DNA from: Micromonospora echinospora
GTDB taxonomy: Bacteria > Actinomycetota > Actinomycetes > Mycobacteriales > Micromonosporaceae
Length of the DNA: 64,000 nt
Assembly: GCF_900091495.1 (NCBI RefSeq)
Contig: NZ_LT607413.1
Coordinates: forward strand, 6,153,001 to 6,217,000
Direction of reading: 5' to 3'
Shown: positions 38,307-45,680 of the stretch, piece by piece
Numbering within the stretch: the first letter of the stretch is position 1
Layout: each line of letters starts with the position of its first letter
Position numbers and translations under genes: made by a program
Notes under the pieces: model-generated
Databases searched by the model: none
Seen by the model: only the letters and a program-made list of their open reading frames with translations
What the model was told of the DNA's origin: nothing

Positions 38307-38312
38307 CGATCA

Positions 38313-38357
38313 GCGGCCGGGGGCCGAAAACGGCGCACCGTGCTGGCCCCCGACCGC
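38313..38357 (+). terminator. Strong hairpin after the FN3 protein gene
   Basis: Arms GCGGCCGGGGGCC and GGCCCCCGACCGC pair over 13 positions with one mismatch and a 19-base loop, beginning 7 bases past the stop codon. Confidence 0.6.
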
Positions 38358-38511
38358 GAGCCCACGGTGATCCCGTCGCCCGGCGGCACCGCCCGCATCC
38401 GGTGGGCGTGCCGACCGCCGCAGTCGGCACCCCGGCCAGAATGATGGGGGTGCCCTCAACGACGATACCGGTGCTGGGCCCGAAGCTGGGATGGTTCTGG
38501 CCCGTGCCGAC

Positions 38512-38571
38512 CGTGGCGGCAGCCACGGTGATGTGACTACTCTTGTGTGGATCTATCCCGATGCTCACCAT
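38512..38571 (-). pseudogene. IS110-family transposase remnant (N-terminal piece)
   Basis: The first 20 or so residues, MVSIGIDPHKSSHITVAAAT, are the typical opening of an IS110-family transposase, including the DPHKSSH motif around the first catalytic Asp. After this the frame turns into unrelated Arg/Gly/Pro-rich sequence and runs into the terminator region of the FN3 gene. No DEDD core or C-terminal domain is present, so this is a scrap. Confidence 0.6.
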
Positions 38572-38784
38572 GCCGCCTCAGCCCTTCGCCGTCGCTGACG
38601 ATGACGACCGCGCACGACAGACCGACTTGCAGTGCCCTACACCCTCACGCCTCTGTTGAGTCAGACCGCGGCCGGCGCCACACCGGGTCACACACCCCTC
38701 TTGGAGCCAACCCACAGGCAGCAGTCACTTCACGAGCGAACCCCGCCCAGCACCTCCCGAGAACGCTACGACCACGCGCATCCG

Positions 38785-39252
38785 TCATGTCAGGCTCGTG
38801 TCCCACACGAGCGACTCGAAGTCCGGGGCCACCAGCCTGTGGTCGTCCGGATGCCATCCGAGGCTGCCGGAGTGCGACCAGACGACCGGCTGCCGCCCGT
38901 CGTTGCGACCGGCACGCGCGTCCAGCAGATAGAGACCACCGCCACCGTCGAAGGCGAGCGGTACCGCAGCCGGCATGTAGTCGGCGAACTCGTAATCGCA
39001 GGAGATCTCGGCCATCTGCGCACCGCACCAGCCGAACTCCGCATACCGGTCGCCGGCGGTACGCGAACACCAGATGACACCCGATGCGAGCATCTCGGCG
39101 AGCAGCGGCGGTAGAACGAACGGCTCGGCGAAAACCAAGGCACTCGCCAGCTCTGTCCGCGCCAGCGCGACACCGGCCACGTCGGAGGCGCCCTCATCGA
39201 TCCGTACGGACTCGAAACGCGTGTGCCACCAGGGATACGAGACAACACCCAT
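38785..39252 (-). CDS. SMI1/KNR4-like (SUKH superfamily) protein
   Basis: 155 residues from ATG 39252 (MGVVSYPWWHTRFESV). The middle and end carry the pattern PLAFDGGGGLYLLDAR followed by VVWSHSGSLGW and VAPDFESLVWD, which resembles SMI1/KNR4 (SUKH) proteins, many of which are immunity proteins against contact-dependent or secreted toxins. No partner toxin is visible nearby; transposase debris surrounds it. The frame is open upstream of 39252 to 39351, where a 23-bp tandem duplication interrupts it, so a longer ancestral protein is possible. Family assignment is by motif only. Confidence 0.6.
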   Translation of the reverse strand: MGVVSYPWWHTRFESVRIDEGASDVAGVALARTELASALVFAEPFVLPPLLAEMLASGVIWCSRTAGDRYAEFGWCGAQMAEISCDYEFADYMPAAVPLAFDGGGGLYLLDARAGRNDGRQPVVWSHSGSLGWHPDDHRLVAPDFESLVWDTSLT

Positions 39253-39890
39253 GCGCTCACCGTAGCCAGCGGCGCCGGCAGGCCCACGGGCAACCCTCGC
39301 AGCGTGCACACCGATCTCGACCACCGCGGCCCTGCGCTCGCCGCCGAACATCTCGAAGGCGTCGACCGCAACATCTCGAAGGCGTCGACCGCCTCGTCTC
39401 GGCGGATTCCGTCATCCGACCACGCCGACCTGCGAACGTCCGGACTGCGTCCGCTCGATGTCCCGCAGGAACTCGGTCGGTTCGGGGACGGTGGCCAGCA
39501 CAGCGTCGGTGGCGACCGTCCGTGACACGGCGGCCAACACCATGACCGCGCTCCGCGACGAAGGCGTACACGTCCTGCCCAGAGGGATGGGAACCCGCAC
39601 CCACTGGCAGCAGCAACGACCGGCAGCGAGGCTTTCCTTGCACAACGGCCTTCGAAGCAGCGGCCAGACGTACCCACGAAGCAGGCGAACCAGGGCATCG
39701 TCAACGCCAGATCAACCTCTCGTTGGCGTAGCGGATCGCGGCGTGTTCCTTGATGCCGGCGCCAGGTCAGTGGATCGGGCATGGCGGAGCGTCTTTTCGA
39801 TCTGGCGGTCCTGTAGACGCGTGGCGAGGGTGTGAGCTGTCCACTCTGGCCTGACCTGAGCCAGCGGTTTGTGTGATGGACGGCGGTGCC
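39253..39890. other. Stretch without a supportable gene
   Basis: No convincing coding region. It contains a 23-bp perfect tandem duplication (39347-39392) and short open frames with poor composition. One short minus-strand frame, 39412-39543 (MVLAAVSRTVATDAVLATVP onward), has plausible protein composition but is only 43 codons and unrecognised. It looks like decayed sequence between transposase fragments. Confidence 0.5.
39347..39392. repeat. Perfect 23-bp tandem duplication
   Basis: Two adjacent identical 23-bp units at 39347-39369 and 39370-39392, each starting AACATCTCGAAGG and ending CGTCGACCGC. Because 23 is not a multiple of three it shifts any frame reading through it. Removing one unit joins a minus-strand frame (DEAVDAFEM) to the frame leading into the SMI1/KNR4-like protein. 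Confidence 0.9.
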
Positions 39891-40032
39891 GACCCCACCG
39901 AGCCGCCACTGGGGTGATCGCCGCCCAGTCCGACTCGTAGTTCGGCCGCACCTCCACGACCATCCGCACCGCCCGCTCCCGCAAGTACCTGCGGATACGG
40001 CTTCGTTCCTGCCATCTCTCGATCCTTCCCAA
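39891..40032 (-). pseudogene. IS3-family transposase OrfA remnant
   Basis: The stretch LRERAVRMVVEVRPNYESDW followed by AAITPVAA is characteristic of the OrfA helix-turn-helix protein of actinobacterial IS3 elements. The expected continuation (LGI then a TLRKWVRQAE-like helix) is replaced by unrelated sequence after ARWG, and no OrfB integrase core is found nearby. It is a short decayed fragment. Confidence 0.6.
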
Positions 40033-40070
40033 GCGGGCAAGGCTCTACAAGATCCGGGGCAGTTCTCACC

Positions 40071-40301
40071 CTGACCGGCGCGTCATGGCTGAACCTCGTC
40101 GAACGGTTCTTTGCCGAGATCACCAACAAGCCCATCCGCGGTGGTGTCCACCGCAGCGTGGTCGCCCTGGAGAAAGACATCCGCGACTGGCTCGCCCTTT
40201 GTAACGAGCAGCCCCGACCCTACGTCTGGACCAAGACCGCCGACGAGATCCTGACCAACCTCGCCACGTACTGCAAACGAATCAATGACTCAGGACCCTG
40301 A
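40071..40301 (+). pseudogene. IS630-family transposase remnant (C-terminal end)
   Basis: The frame beginning LTGASWLNLVERFFAEITNK continues RGGVHRSVVALEKDIRDWL and ends VWTKTADEILTNLATYCKRI, then TGA at 40299. This is the conserved end of IS630-type DDE_3 transposases, including the catalytic Glu region after SWLN. There is no start codon and the catalytic core upstream is gone. Its last 20 bases overlap the 3' end of the convergent oxidoreductase gene. Confidence 0.75.
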
Positions 40302-41250
40302 CCACGTACTTGCCCCGCACCCCGCCCGCCTCCAGCGCCCGGTGTGCCGCCGCTGTCTCCTCCAACGAGAAGAACCTGTCCACCACAGGGCGCAGGCCAC
40401 CCTCCACCACCTGGCGGGCGAGGTCGTCGAAGAGTGCCCGACTGGGGTTGCCGCTGAAGAAGCGCACCCGGCCGCCTCCGTGTACGGCGCTGGCGGCGAT
40501 GTAGCCGAGTGAGGCGGCGGGCCGCGCCAGGTCGAAGGCGATAGTGACCATGCGTCCGCCAGGTGCCAGCAGGCGCCGGAAGGCCCGCAGGTCGGTGCCC
40601 ACGGTGTCGAGGACCACGTCGAACAGGCCCAGTTCCCTCGGCGGGACGGTCCGGTGGTCGATGGCGTGGTGGGCGCCGAGCGTGCGGACGAAGTCAAGGT
40701 TGGCGGCGCGGGCCAGGGCCGTCACTCCGGCGCCATATGCCTGTCCGAGCTGGACGGCGGCGTTGCCGACGCCGCCCGCAGCGCCGCGTACGAGCAGTCG
40801 TTCGCCGGGGCGCAGCCTGGCCTTGTCGCGCAGCGCCGTGACGGCCGTGGTTGCCACCGGCAGTGCGGCGGCTGCCGCCAGATCCAGTCCGTCCGGGACC
40901 CGGCCGAGCCGCTCGACGCGGACCGTCACGTACTCGGCGGCGCTGCCGAATCCGGTACGGCCCACGATGCCCCACACACGGTCGCCGACCGCGAAGTCCG
41001 TCACGCCGACGCCGAGTGCGGCGACCTCGCCGGTGAGGTCCAACCCGACGCGCTGCGGGAACTTCCGTCCGGTGAAGAGACGGAGGCTGCCGGAACGGGC
41101 CGCCAGTTCGCCGCCGTTGATGCTGAACGCGCGCACCCGCACGAGCACCTCGCCGGGCGCCGGTTCGGGGCGTGGTACCCGGCCCACGTACAGCACCTCG
41201 GGGCCGCCGAAGCGGTCGAAAAGTATTGCTTTCATCATGCGGTCGTCCAT
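40282..41250 (-). CDS. Medium-chain NAD(P)H-dependent quinone oxidoreductase/zinc-type alcohol dehydrogenase-like protein
   Basis: 322 residues from ATG 41250, chosen because AAGGTGAG sits 5 bases upstream; a start at 41268 lacks a site, and 41235 (MKAILFDRFGG) is the core of the family. It has the MDR layout: N-terminal GroES-like fold (PAPGEVLVRVRAFSINGGEL), the DLTGEVAALGVGV turn, nucleotide-binding LLVRGAAGGVGNAAVQL, and the C-terminal ALEAGGVRGKYVVRV. Cysteines of structural zinc are absent, which suggests a quinone reductase-type, zinc-free member. It diverges from a TetR gene across an inverted repeat and is probably regulated by it. Its substrate is unknown. Confidence 0.9.
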   Translation of the reverse strand: MDDRMMKAILFDRFGGPEVLYVGRVPRPEPAPGEVLVRVRAFSINGGELAARSGSLRLFTGRKFPQRVGLDLTGEVAALGVGVTDFAVGDRVWGIVGRTGFGSAAEYVTVRVERLGRVPDGLDLAAAAALPVATTAVTALRDKARLRPGERLLVRGAAGGVGNAAVQLGQAYGAGVTALARAANLDFVRTLGAHHAIDHRTVPPRELGLFDVVLDTVGTDLRAFRRLLAPGGRMVTIAFDLARPAASLGYIAASAVHGGGRVRFFSGNPSRALFDDLARQVVEGGLRPVVDRFFSLEETAAAHRALEAGGVRGKYVVRVLSH

Positions 41251-41313
41251 CGTTCTCACCTTCGCCACCAGTGGCCCTGCGGGGGACCTGGCGCCGAGCG
41301 TAGGCTATTAAGT

Positions 41314-41327
41314 GGACGACATCGTCC
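41314..41327. promoter_or_regulatory. Inverted repeat, likely TetR operator
   Basis: GGACGACATCGTCC has arms GGACGA/TCGTCC around two bases. It lies in the 100-base divergent region between the oxidoreductase and TetR genes, 24 bases before the regulator start. It is probably the operator for that regulator, by analogy with divergent TetR pairs. Confidence 0.55.
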
Positions 41328-41350
41328 GGTTGAAGCGGAGGTGAGAAACA

Positions 41351-42034
41351 GTGGTGGAGGAATCCTCTCGGATCGCGGGCCCGGCCAGGCTGCGGGCCGA
41401 CGCCCGGCGCAACCAGGAGCGCATCCTCGTCTCCGCCCGCGCGGTCTTCGCCGAGCACGGGATCGACGCGCCCATGGCGACCGTGGCCCGACGGGCCGGG
41501 GTCGGCGTAGCGACGCTGTACCGGCGTTTTCCGACCCGGGATGCTCTGGTGCGGGCCGCGTTCGCGCAGCAGATGGAGACCTGCGCCCGAGCGCTCACCG
41601 AGGCACTGGCCGACCCCGACCCCTGGCGGGGCTTCCAGCGCCTGGTCGAGACGGCCTGCGAGCTTCAGCGGGAGGAACAGGGGTTTTCGGCCGCGTTCGT
41701 CGCAGCCTTTCCGGACAGCACGGTGGAACACGCGCAGGCCCGAGAACGGACCGAGCGGGATCTCCTGACCCTGGTCCGCAGAGCCCAGGCAGCGGGCGTG
41801 TTGCGGGCCGACTTCCACCCTTCCGACCTCGCCGTGGCCCTGTTGTCCCACTGCGGTCTGGTCACCGCGCTGCCGCGGGACAGTGCTGCGTCCCGGCGCC
41901 TGGTGGCGTACCTGCTCCAGTCGTTCCGCGCTGAGGCGGCTCACTGGGCCCTACCTCCACCGAGCACTCTGTCGCTGCGCAGTCTCCCGCTCGCGGCCGA
42001 CAGCTCCCCGAGACAGCGGCCCTCCAGAGCCTGA
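41351..42034 (+). CDS. TetR-family transcriptional regulator
   Basis: 227 residues from GTG 41351, with GGAGGTGAG about 10 bases upstream. The N-terminal DNA-binding region reads RILVSARAVFAEHGIDAPMA followed by TVARRAGVGVATLYRRFPTR, a textbook TetR helix-turn-helix. The C-terminal domain (residues about 80-190) is a helical ligand-binding core without recognisable specificity, and the last 30 residues are Pro/Ser/Arg-rich. It is divergent from the oxidoreductase gene and likely controls that gene and itself. Confidence 0.93.
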   Translation: MVEESSRIAGPARLRADARRNQERILVSARAVFAEHGIDAPMATVARRAGVGVATLYRRFPTRDALVRAAFAQQMETCARALTEALADPDPWRGFQRLVETACELQREEQGFSAAFVAAFPDSTVEHAQARERTERDLLTLVRRAQAAGVLRADFHPSDLAVALLSHCGLVTALPRDSAASRRLVAYLLQSFRAEAAHWALPPPSTLSLRSLPLAADSSPRQRPSRA

Positions 42035-42197
42035 CGCAGAGCGGCGCCTGCCGCATGGCACGGCAAACCCCACTTTCGCAACAGGCCCACGATTGAAGCG
42101 GAGTTGACAAGCGGCGGCGTTCCATCTCTGCCGTGTACGGCAGTGACTCCGAAACTCGATGGCCGTGTCCGCCCGGACGGTGCGATGATCGACATCT

Positions 42198-42327
42198 GGG
42201 TCGCTAGCTCAACTGGATAGAGCATTCGACTGAGTAGCGCGTCCGCTTTCCGCCTGTGCGGTTATGGGAGCGCTTCCTTCTCCTTGGTTGGATCGAAGGG
42301 TTCGGGGTTCGAGTCCCCGGCGACCCA
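42198..42327 (+). tRNA. tRNA-like gene (tRNA-Lys-type body) with a 56-base insert in the anticodon loop
   Basis: All tRNA arms are present: acceptor GGGTCGC/GCGACCC (42198-42204, 42320-42326), D arm GCTC/GAGC, anticodon stem TTCGA/TCGAA (42225-42229, 42293-42297), variable loop GGGTT, T arm CGGGG-TTCGAGT-CCCCG, and discriminator A at 42327. The segment between the anticodon stem halves is 63 bases instead of 7. The insert folds: AGCGC (42236) pairs with GCGCT (42270), enclosing CCGC-CTGT-GCGG. The body resembles actinobacterial tRNA-Lys, but no anticodon can be read without knowing the splice or junction. It may be an interrupted pseudogene, an integration scar, or an intron-like insert. Confidence 0.65.
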
Positions 42328-42345
42328 CCCCTGTCCACCAGGTAA

Positions 42346-42378
42346 AACGGCTCCTCGGGAAGACTCCGAGGGGCCGTT
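42346..42378 (+). terminator. Hairpin after the tRNA-like gene
   Basis: AACGGCTCCTCGG and CCGAGGGGCCGTT pair over 13 positions with one G-T wobble and a 7-base loop, 19 bases after the tRNA body. No T-run follows. Confidence 0.6.
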
Positions 42379-42407
42379 ACTCATCGCGTGGGGACATTTG
42401 GGGGAGG

Positions 42408-42773
42408 TCAGCGGATGTTGCGCACCTGGGTCCCGCCCTGGATGGCCGCGCCGAGCCGGTCGACCGTATCGCTGACCGCCTCGGAATGCTCCATCGTGCG
42501 GCTGCTCACAGCGTCGGCCATCTTCAGGATCTCGTCGTGCCGCAGGGCGGCGCGGGTCTCCCGGACGTACGCGATGCTGAGCTGGATGCGGGCGATAGCC
42601 GGCAGGGCAGCGAAGGAGACGAGGACGGCGTGGCCGTAGGTGGCATAGTCGGTAGCGTGGTGCCCCAGGCTGAACGCGAGCACCAGCCAGAGCGCCATGG
42701 AGAGCGTTGCGGATACGGCAATGAGGGTGCCGTGGGCCCGTCCGGGCCCAGCTACTCGCGCCGACGCTGCCAC
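42408..42773 (-). CDS. Small membrane protein of unknown function
   Basis: 121 residues from GTG 42773, which lies inside the end of the upstream gene (22-base overlap, different frame); the longer open frame from 42920 is mostly Arg/Pro-rich shadow. Two hydrophobic segments are visible, TLIAVSATLSMALWLVLAFS and GHAVLVSFAALPAIARIQLS, followed by a charged helical tail (RETRAALRHDEILKMADAV). I do not recognise a family. Coupling to the upstream Cys-rich gene suggests a shared transcript. Confidence 0.5.
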   Translation of the reverse strand: MAASARVAGPGRAHGTLIAVSATLSMALWLVLAFSLGHHATDYATYGHAVLVSFAALPAIARIQLSIAYVRETRAALRHDEILKMADAVSSRTMEHSEAVSDTVDRLGAAIQGGTQVRNIR

Positions 42774-43003
42774 TCGGCGGCTTCGGCGCGCTGACCTAGC
42801 ACGACCTGGCGGATGGTGTCCCCAGGTCGATGGCAGTGATCTGTGTGTGCTGTCGGGTCGTTCCTCTCCATTGAGGTCGGCACCTCCCCGTGGACGTATG
42901 TGAGGCGGGGGTGATCCCACCTACCACATGGCGTAGTGGTCGCTCCTGATCTGGTCCTCTCGCATCCGGGGCAAGCACACCAGCAGCGTGACGCGTCGTT
43001 CAT
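42752..43003 (-). CDS. Small Cys-rich hypothetical protein
   Basis: 83 residues from ATG 43003 with a strong GGAGGAA 6 bases upstream. The N-terminus has a possible metal-binding cluster, CWCACPGCERTRSG, and further Cys and His (CGRWDHPR, HTDHCHRPGD) follow. The C-terminus is Arg/Glu-rich (QRAEAAEWQRRRE). No known family is recognised. Its start lies 95 bases from a divergent hypothetical gene. Confidence 0.55.
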   Translation of the reverse strand: MNDASRCWCACPGCERTRSGATTTPCGRWDHPRLTYVHGEVPTSMERNDPTAHTDHCHRPGDTIRQVVLGQRAEAAEWQRRRE

Positions 43004-43097
43004 GGTGCGTTCCTCCGAAGCGGGTTGGCGGGAGAGGACGAACATCGTTCCCGGCGCTCATTGTCGCGATTGGGACGCCGTTGCTTCGATACTCGAT

Positions 43098-43793
43098 ATG
43101 GAAAGCAGTTCCGAGGCGCCGATTCGCGCGGCCAGACAGGTCAGACGGCACGGGCGCTGGGGGGCGATCACGCATCGCACGTTGCTGGACGCCCTGGCCG
43201 CGTCCGTACCCGCCACGCCGTTCGCCTGGGCGGACGCCGCGCTCGTCACTGGTCTTCTCCGGCCTGTGCCATGGGACTGCGCTGGCCACTGGGCGAGTGT
43301 CGCCTCAACGATCTACGCCCAACTCGCGATCAGGACGGCCCGTGTGATCCGCACGGCCGTTCCGGAGGTCACGACGACTTGCCAACCGTCCCGTCGCGCC
43401 GGTGCCGGCCGGGCTAGCTTCGAGGTGCTCGTGCCGGCGTCGGAACTGAAGGCCGCCACCGACCTGCTTCAGCAGCTGCGAACGTCTCTGCCCGGGAAGC
43501 TGCACCGCCAGTGTCCGGACGCGATGCCACTGGCGCGAACCGTGTGGCGGACCTCGCTGCTGGTGTCCAGCAGCGACCGGCGACGCACCCAGCTGCGCGT
43601 GCGGGTACCCGATGCCCTGCTGTCCGACGTCCTGGTCCGCGCCGGCCGGCTGCTCGACGTCGACGTCCGGCACCACCGCGCCCGCCAGCACGTACACGTC
43701 GTGACCGTGGACGACCCACGGGACGCCGTCACCGTCCTGCGTGCCGTCGGCGCCGGCCCCCGAGCCGAGGCATGGGTACAGGCGATCGGTTGA
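43098..43793 (+). CDS. Hypothetical protein
   Basis: 231 residues from ATG 43098 (MESSSEAPIRAARQVRRHGR); in-frame sequence upstream to 42936 is antisense to the Cys-rich gene and not supported. The composition is ordinary, with a helical N-terminal half and a C-terminal half of alternating hydrophobic strands (FEVLVPASELKAATDLLQQL, TQLRVRVPDALLSDVLVRAG, QHVHVVTVDDPRDAVTVLRA), suggesting a small alpha/beta domain with internal duplication. No motif identifies it. It ends 3 bases before a gene fragment on the other strand. Confidence 0.55.
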   Translation: MESSSEAPIRAARQVRRHGRWGAITHRTLLDALAASVPATPFAWADAALVTGLLRPVPWDCAGHWASVASTIYAQLAIRTARVIRTAVPEVTTTCQPSRRAGAGRASFEVLVPASELKAATDLLQQLRTSLPGKLHRQCPDAMPLARTVWRTSLLVSSSDRRRTQLRVRVPDALLSDVLVRAGRLLDVDVRHHRARQHVHVVTVDDPRDAVTVLRAVGAGPRAEAWVQAIG

Positions 43794-43795
43794 CC

Positions 43796-44005
43796 GCGGA
43801 GGGCGTCGTGCAGCCTGTCCTTGAGCGCGTAGACGAACCGGATCGTCCGGCCCCGCGCTGCGTGCGAGGTGTTGAGCAGGGTGTTCAGCTCGCGCAACGC
43901 CTCGAAGATGTGCGGGTCGTCAAACCGGTCGAGGTCCTCGAAGACGACGACTTCGAACTTCGTCGTCTCGAAGAAGTGGACGATCTCGTCGAGGTACTTG
44001 TCGCC
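43796..44005 (-). pseudogene. Fragment of a large P-loop NTPase (YobI-like)
   Basis: A 70-residue segment, KYLDEIVHFFETTKFEVVVF then EDLDRFDDPHIFEALRELNT and RTIRFVYALKDRLHD, carries the Walker B-type EDLDRF core found in YobI-like and KAP-like P-loop NTPases. Both the Walker A part and the C-terminal region are missing. The fragment is joined at about 44003 to a piece of IS5-family transposase on the opposite strand, so an insertion and deletion destroyed this gene. Confidence 0.6.
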
Positions 44006-44145
44006 AGCACCCGCCTGGTCATCGCCGTCGGTGACCCGCAGCCGGGCGACCGCAACGACACCATCGTCTACCGCACCTCCGGCATCGACCAGAAACCCGC
44101 TGGTAGGCCGGTCATGGCCGACGGAGCCTAGCGGTGGCGAGCGCG
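44003..44145 (+). pseudogene. IS5-family transposase fragment
   Basis: STRLVIAVGDPQPGDRNDTI continuing VYRTSGIDQKPAGRPVMADG matches the middle of the complete IS5 transposase at 34457-35254 (TRLVVALGDPQPGNRNDTI and onward) with few differences. It then reads TAG where the intact copy has Tyr (ADGAYRG). No terminal repeats are attached. It is a relic of a related element. Confidence 0.85.
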
Positions 44146-44214
44146 GCCACAGGAGGGCTGGGCCGGCTCGCGGAGCGCCGGGGTACGCCATCGGACTCGG
44201 CCGACCGGACAGCG

Positions 44215-44952
44215 TCACGGCAGGCCGGCCCAACGTTCGGACGTGAGATGCTCCCGGAGGGTGTGCGCGTCGTCGGCGGTGGCGGTGAACAACACGGCCG
44301 GACCGCCCGCCAGCGGCACCCGCGACGCCGTCCCCCGGACCACCGGAGGCAACGCGGCTGCGGCGGGACCGACCTGAAGCAGCGAACCGGTGGCCCGAGC
44401 TCCGCCCAGTACCGCCGGACCGGCCCAGCCGTCGGCGGCCGGTCCCACGGCGAGCGACTGCCGTAGCAGCGCCCGGCCATCGTGGTCGACCGACATCGAG
44501 ACGGTCGCGTCGCCCGACGGTTCGGCGTGCCGGCCACAGACGAGCTCCTCGCGCCAGGTCAGGGTGGCCCCGGCGGCCAGGTTGATCTCGGCGTGCGAAA
44601 TGTGTGCGCACCCGGCGGCGGCGACCAACTGCTCCGGTAACCAGTCCAAGCTCCCACCGGGGTGCACGAGCGCCCGCACACGGGTCCGCGACGGCGCGCC
44701 GGAGCGTCCCGGCAGGGCGACGGACGCCGCGAGGGTGCGTACCCGGAGCGCAGCTCCCGCCTCCACCTCGATGTCCAGCCGGAGGTCGTCGCCACCGAGC
44801 GGACCGGCCGCGCCAGCGACCAGGTAGACCACGGCGGCGCCGTGGTCGTCCGGGACCTGGCGTAGCACCAGCGGCGGCTCGCCGTGCAGGTCCGCCAGGA
44901 CGGTACCGCCGTGGCGGTCGGGGCTCGCCCGCACGCGGGCCGCGGCGAACAT
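44215..44952 (-). CDS. ureD: Urease accessory protein UreD (UreH)
   Basis: 245 residues. UreD is the scaffold that binds apo-urease and recruits UreF and UreG for nickel insertion. Family features include LVAGAAGPLGGDDLRLDIEV, HPGGSLDWLPEQLV and LTWREELVCGRH. ATG at 44952 shares one base with the ureG stop (TGATG), so it is the last coupled gene of the long urease/purine transcript. Downstream is transposase debris rather than another urease gene. Confidence 0.93.
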   Translation of the reverse strand: MFAAARVRASPDRHGGTVLADLHGEPPLVLRQVPDDHGAAVVYLVAGAAGPLGGDDLRLDIEVEAGAALRVRTLAASVALPGRSGAPSRTRVRALVHPGGSLDWLPEQLVAAAGCAHISHAEINLAAGATLTWREELVCGRHAEPSGDATVSMSVDHDGRALLRQSLAVGPAADGWAGPAVLGGARATGSLLQVGPAAAALPPVVRGTASRVPLAGGPAVLFTATADDAHTLREHLTSERWAGLP

Positions 44953-45680
44953 CAGGCAATGCCGGCGGCGGCCCCGCCGGTGTGGTGCGCGAGCTGGTGG
45001 CGTACCCAGGCGGCGACCTCGGCGGCGCCGCCGTCGCGCACGATGGACAGGAAGACGGTGGGTAGGTCCCCACGGCGGGCCCGGGCGTCCCGGTCCATCA
45101 CCGCCAGGTCCGCGCCGACCAGGGAAGCCAGGTCGGTCTTGTTGATCACGAGCAGGTCGGCGGCGGTGACCCCGGGGCCACCCTTGCGGGGAACCTTGTC
45201 GCCGCCGGCCACGTCGACCACGAAGATCTGCTGGTCGACCAGGCCGCGACTGAACGTGGCGGTCAGGTTGTCGCCGCCGCTCTCGACGAGGACCAGGTCA
45301 AGCGGGCCGACCTGGTCCGACAGCTCGTCGATGGCGTCCAGGTTCGCCCCGATGTCGTCCCGGATCGCGGTGTGCGGGCAGCAGCCGGTCTCCACCGCAC
45401 GGATCCGATCCGGGTCGAGGACCCCGGCGCGCTTGAGGAAGTCGGCGTCCTCGGTGGTGTAGATGTCGTTGGTCACCACACCCAGCCGCAGCTCGTTGGC
45501 GAAGGCCCGGCACAGCGCGGCGACCAGGGCGGTCTTTCCGGAGCCGACCGGCCCGCCGATGCCGATCCGCAGCGGCCGGGCCGAGTGGGGCAGCGCCGGG
45601 TGCGGATCGACATCCGGGGCGGGGTGGGTATGCGGGACGGACTCGTCGTGCGGGTCCGACGGAGTGGTTTCAGGACGCAA
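44952..45680 (-). CDS. ureG: Urease accessory GTPase UreG
   Basis: 242 residues. UreG couples GTP hydrolysis to nickel delivery into urease. P-loop [17 protein letters not shown] starts near residue 40, followed by [17 protein letters not shown], the metal-site [10 protein letters not shown], the [12 protein letters not shown] region and VINKTDLA. The 38-residue N-terminal extension has five histidines ([19 protein letters not shown]), a possible nickel store. No ureE gene is visible in the operon, so this extension may replace part of UreE's function. It overlaps the 3' end of ureF by 11 bases. Confidence 0.96.
   Translation of the reverse strand: MRPETTPSDPHDESVPHTHPAPDVDPHPALPHSARPLRIGIGGPVGSGKTALVAALCRAFANELRLGVVTNDIYTTEDADFLKRAGVLDPDRIRAVETGCCPHTAIRDDIGANLDAIDELSDQVGPLDLVLVESGGDNLTATFSRGLVDQQIFVVDVAGGDKVPRKGGPGVTAADLLVINKTDLASLVGADLAVMDRDARARRGDLPTVFLSIVRDGGAAEVAAWVRHQLAHHTGGAAAGIA

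Noticed and set aside
38272..38571. A complete IS110-type gene of 99 codons
   Set aside because: Only the first 20 residues match the family; the rest is unrelated and overlaps the FN3 gene end and its terminator.
43469..45073. A 534-codon minus-strand frame across the IS5 fragment and ureD
   Set aside because: Only the 43796-44005 part resembles a protein family; the rest is shadow of ureD and other sequence.
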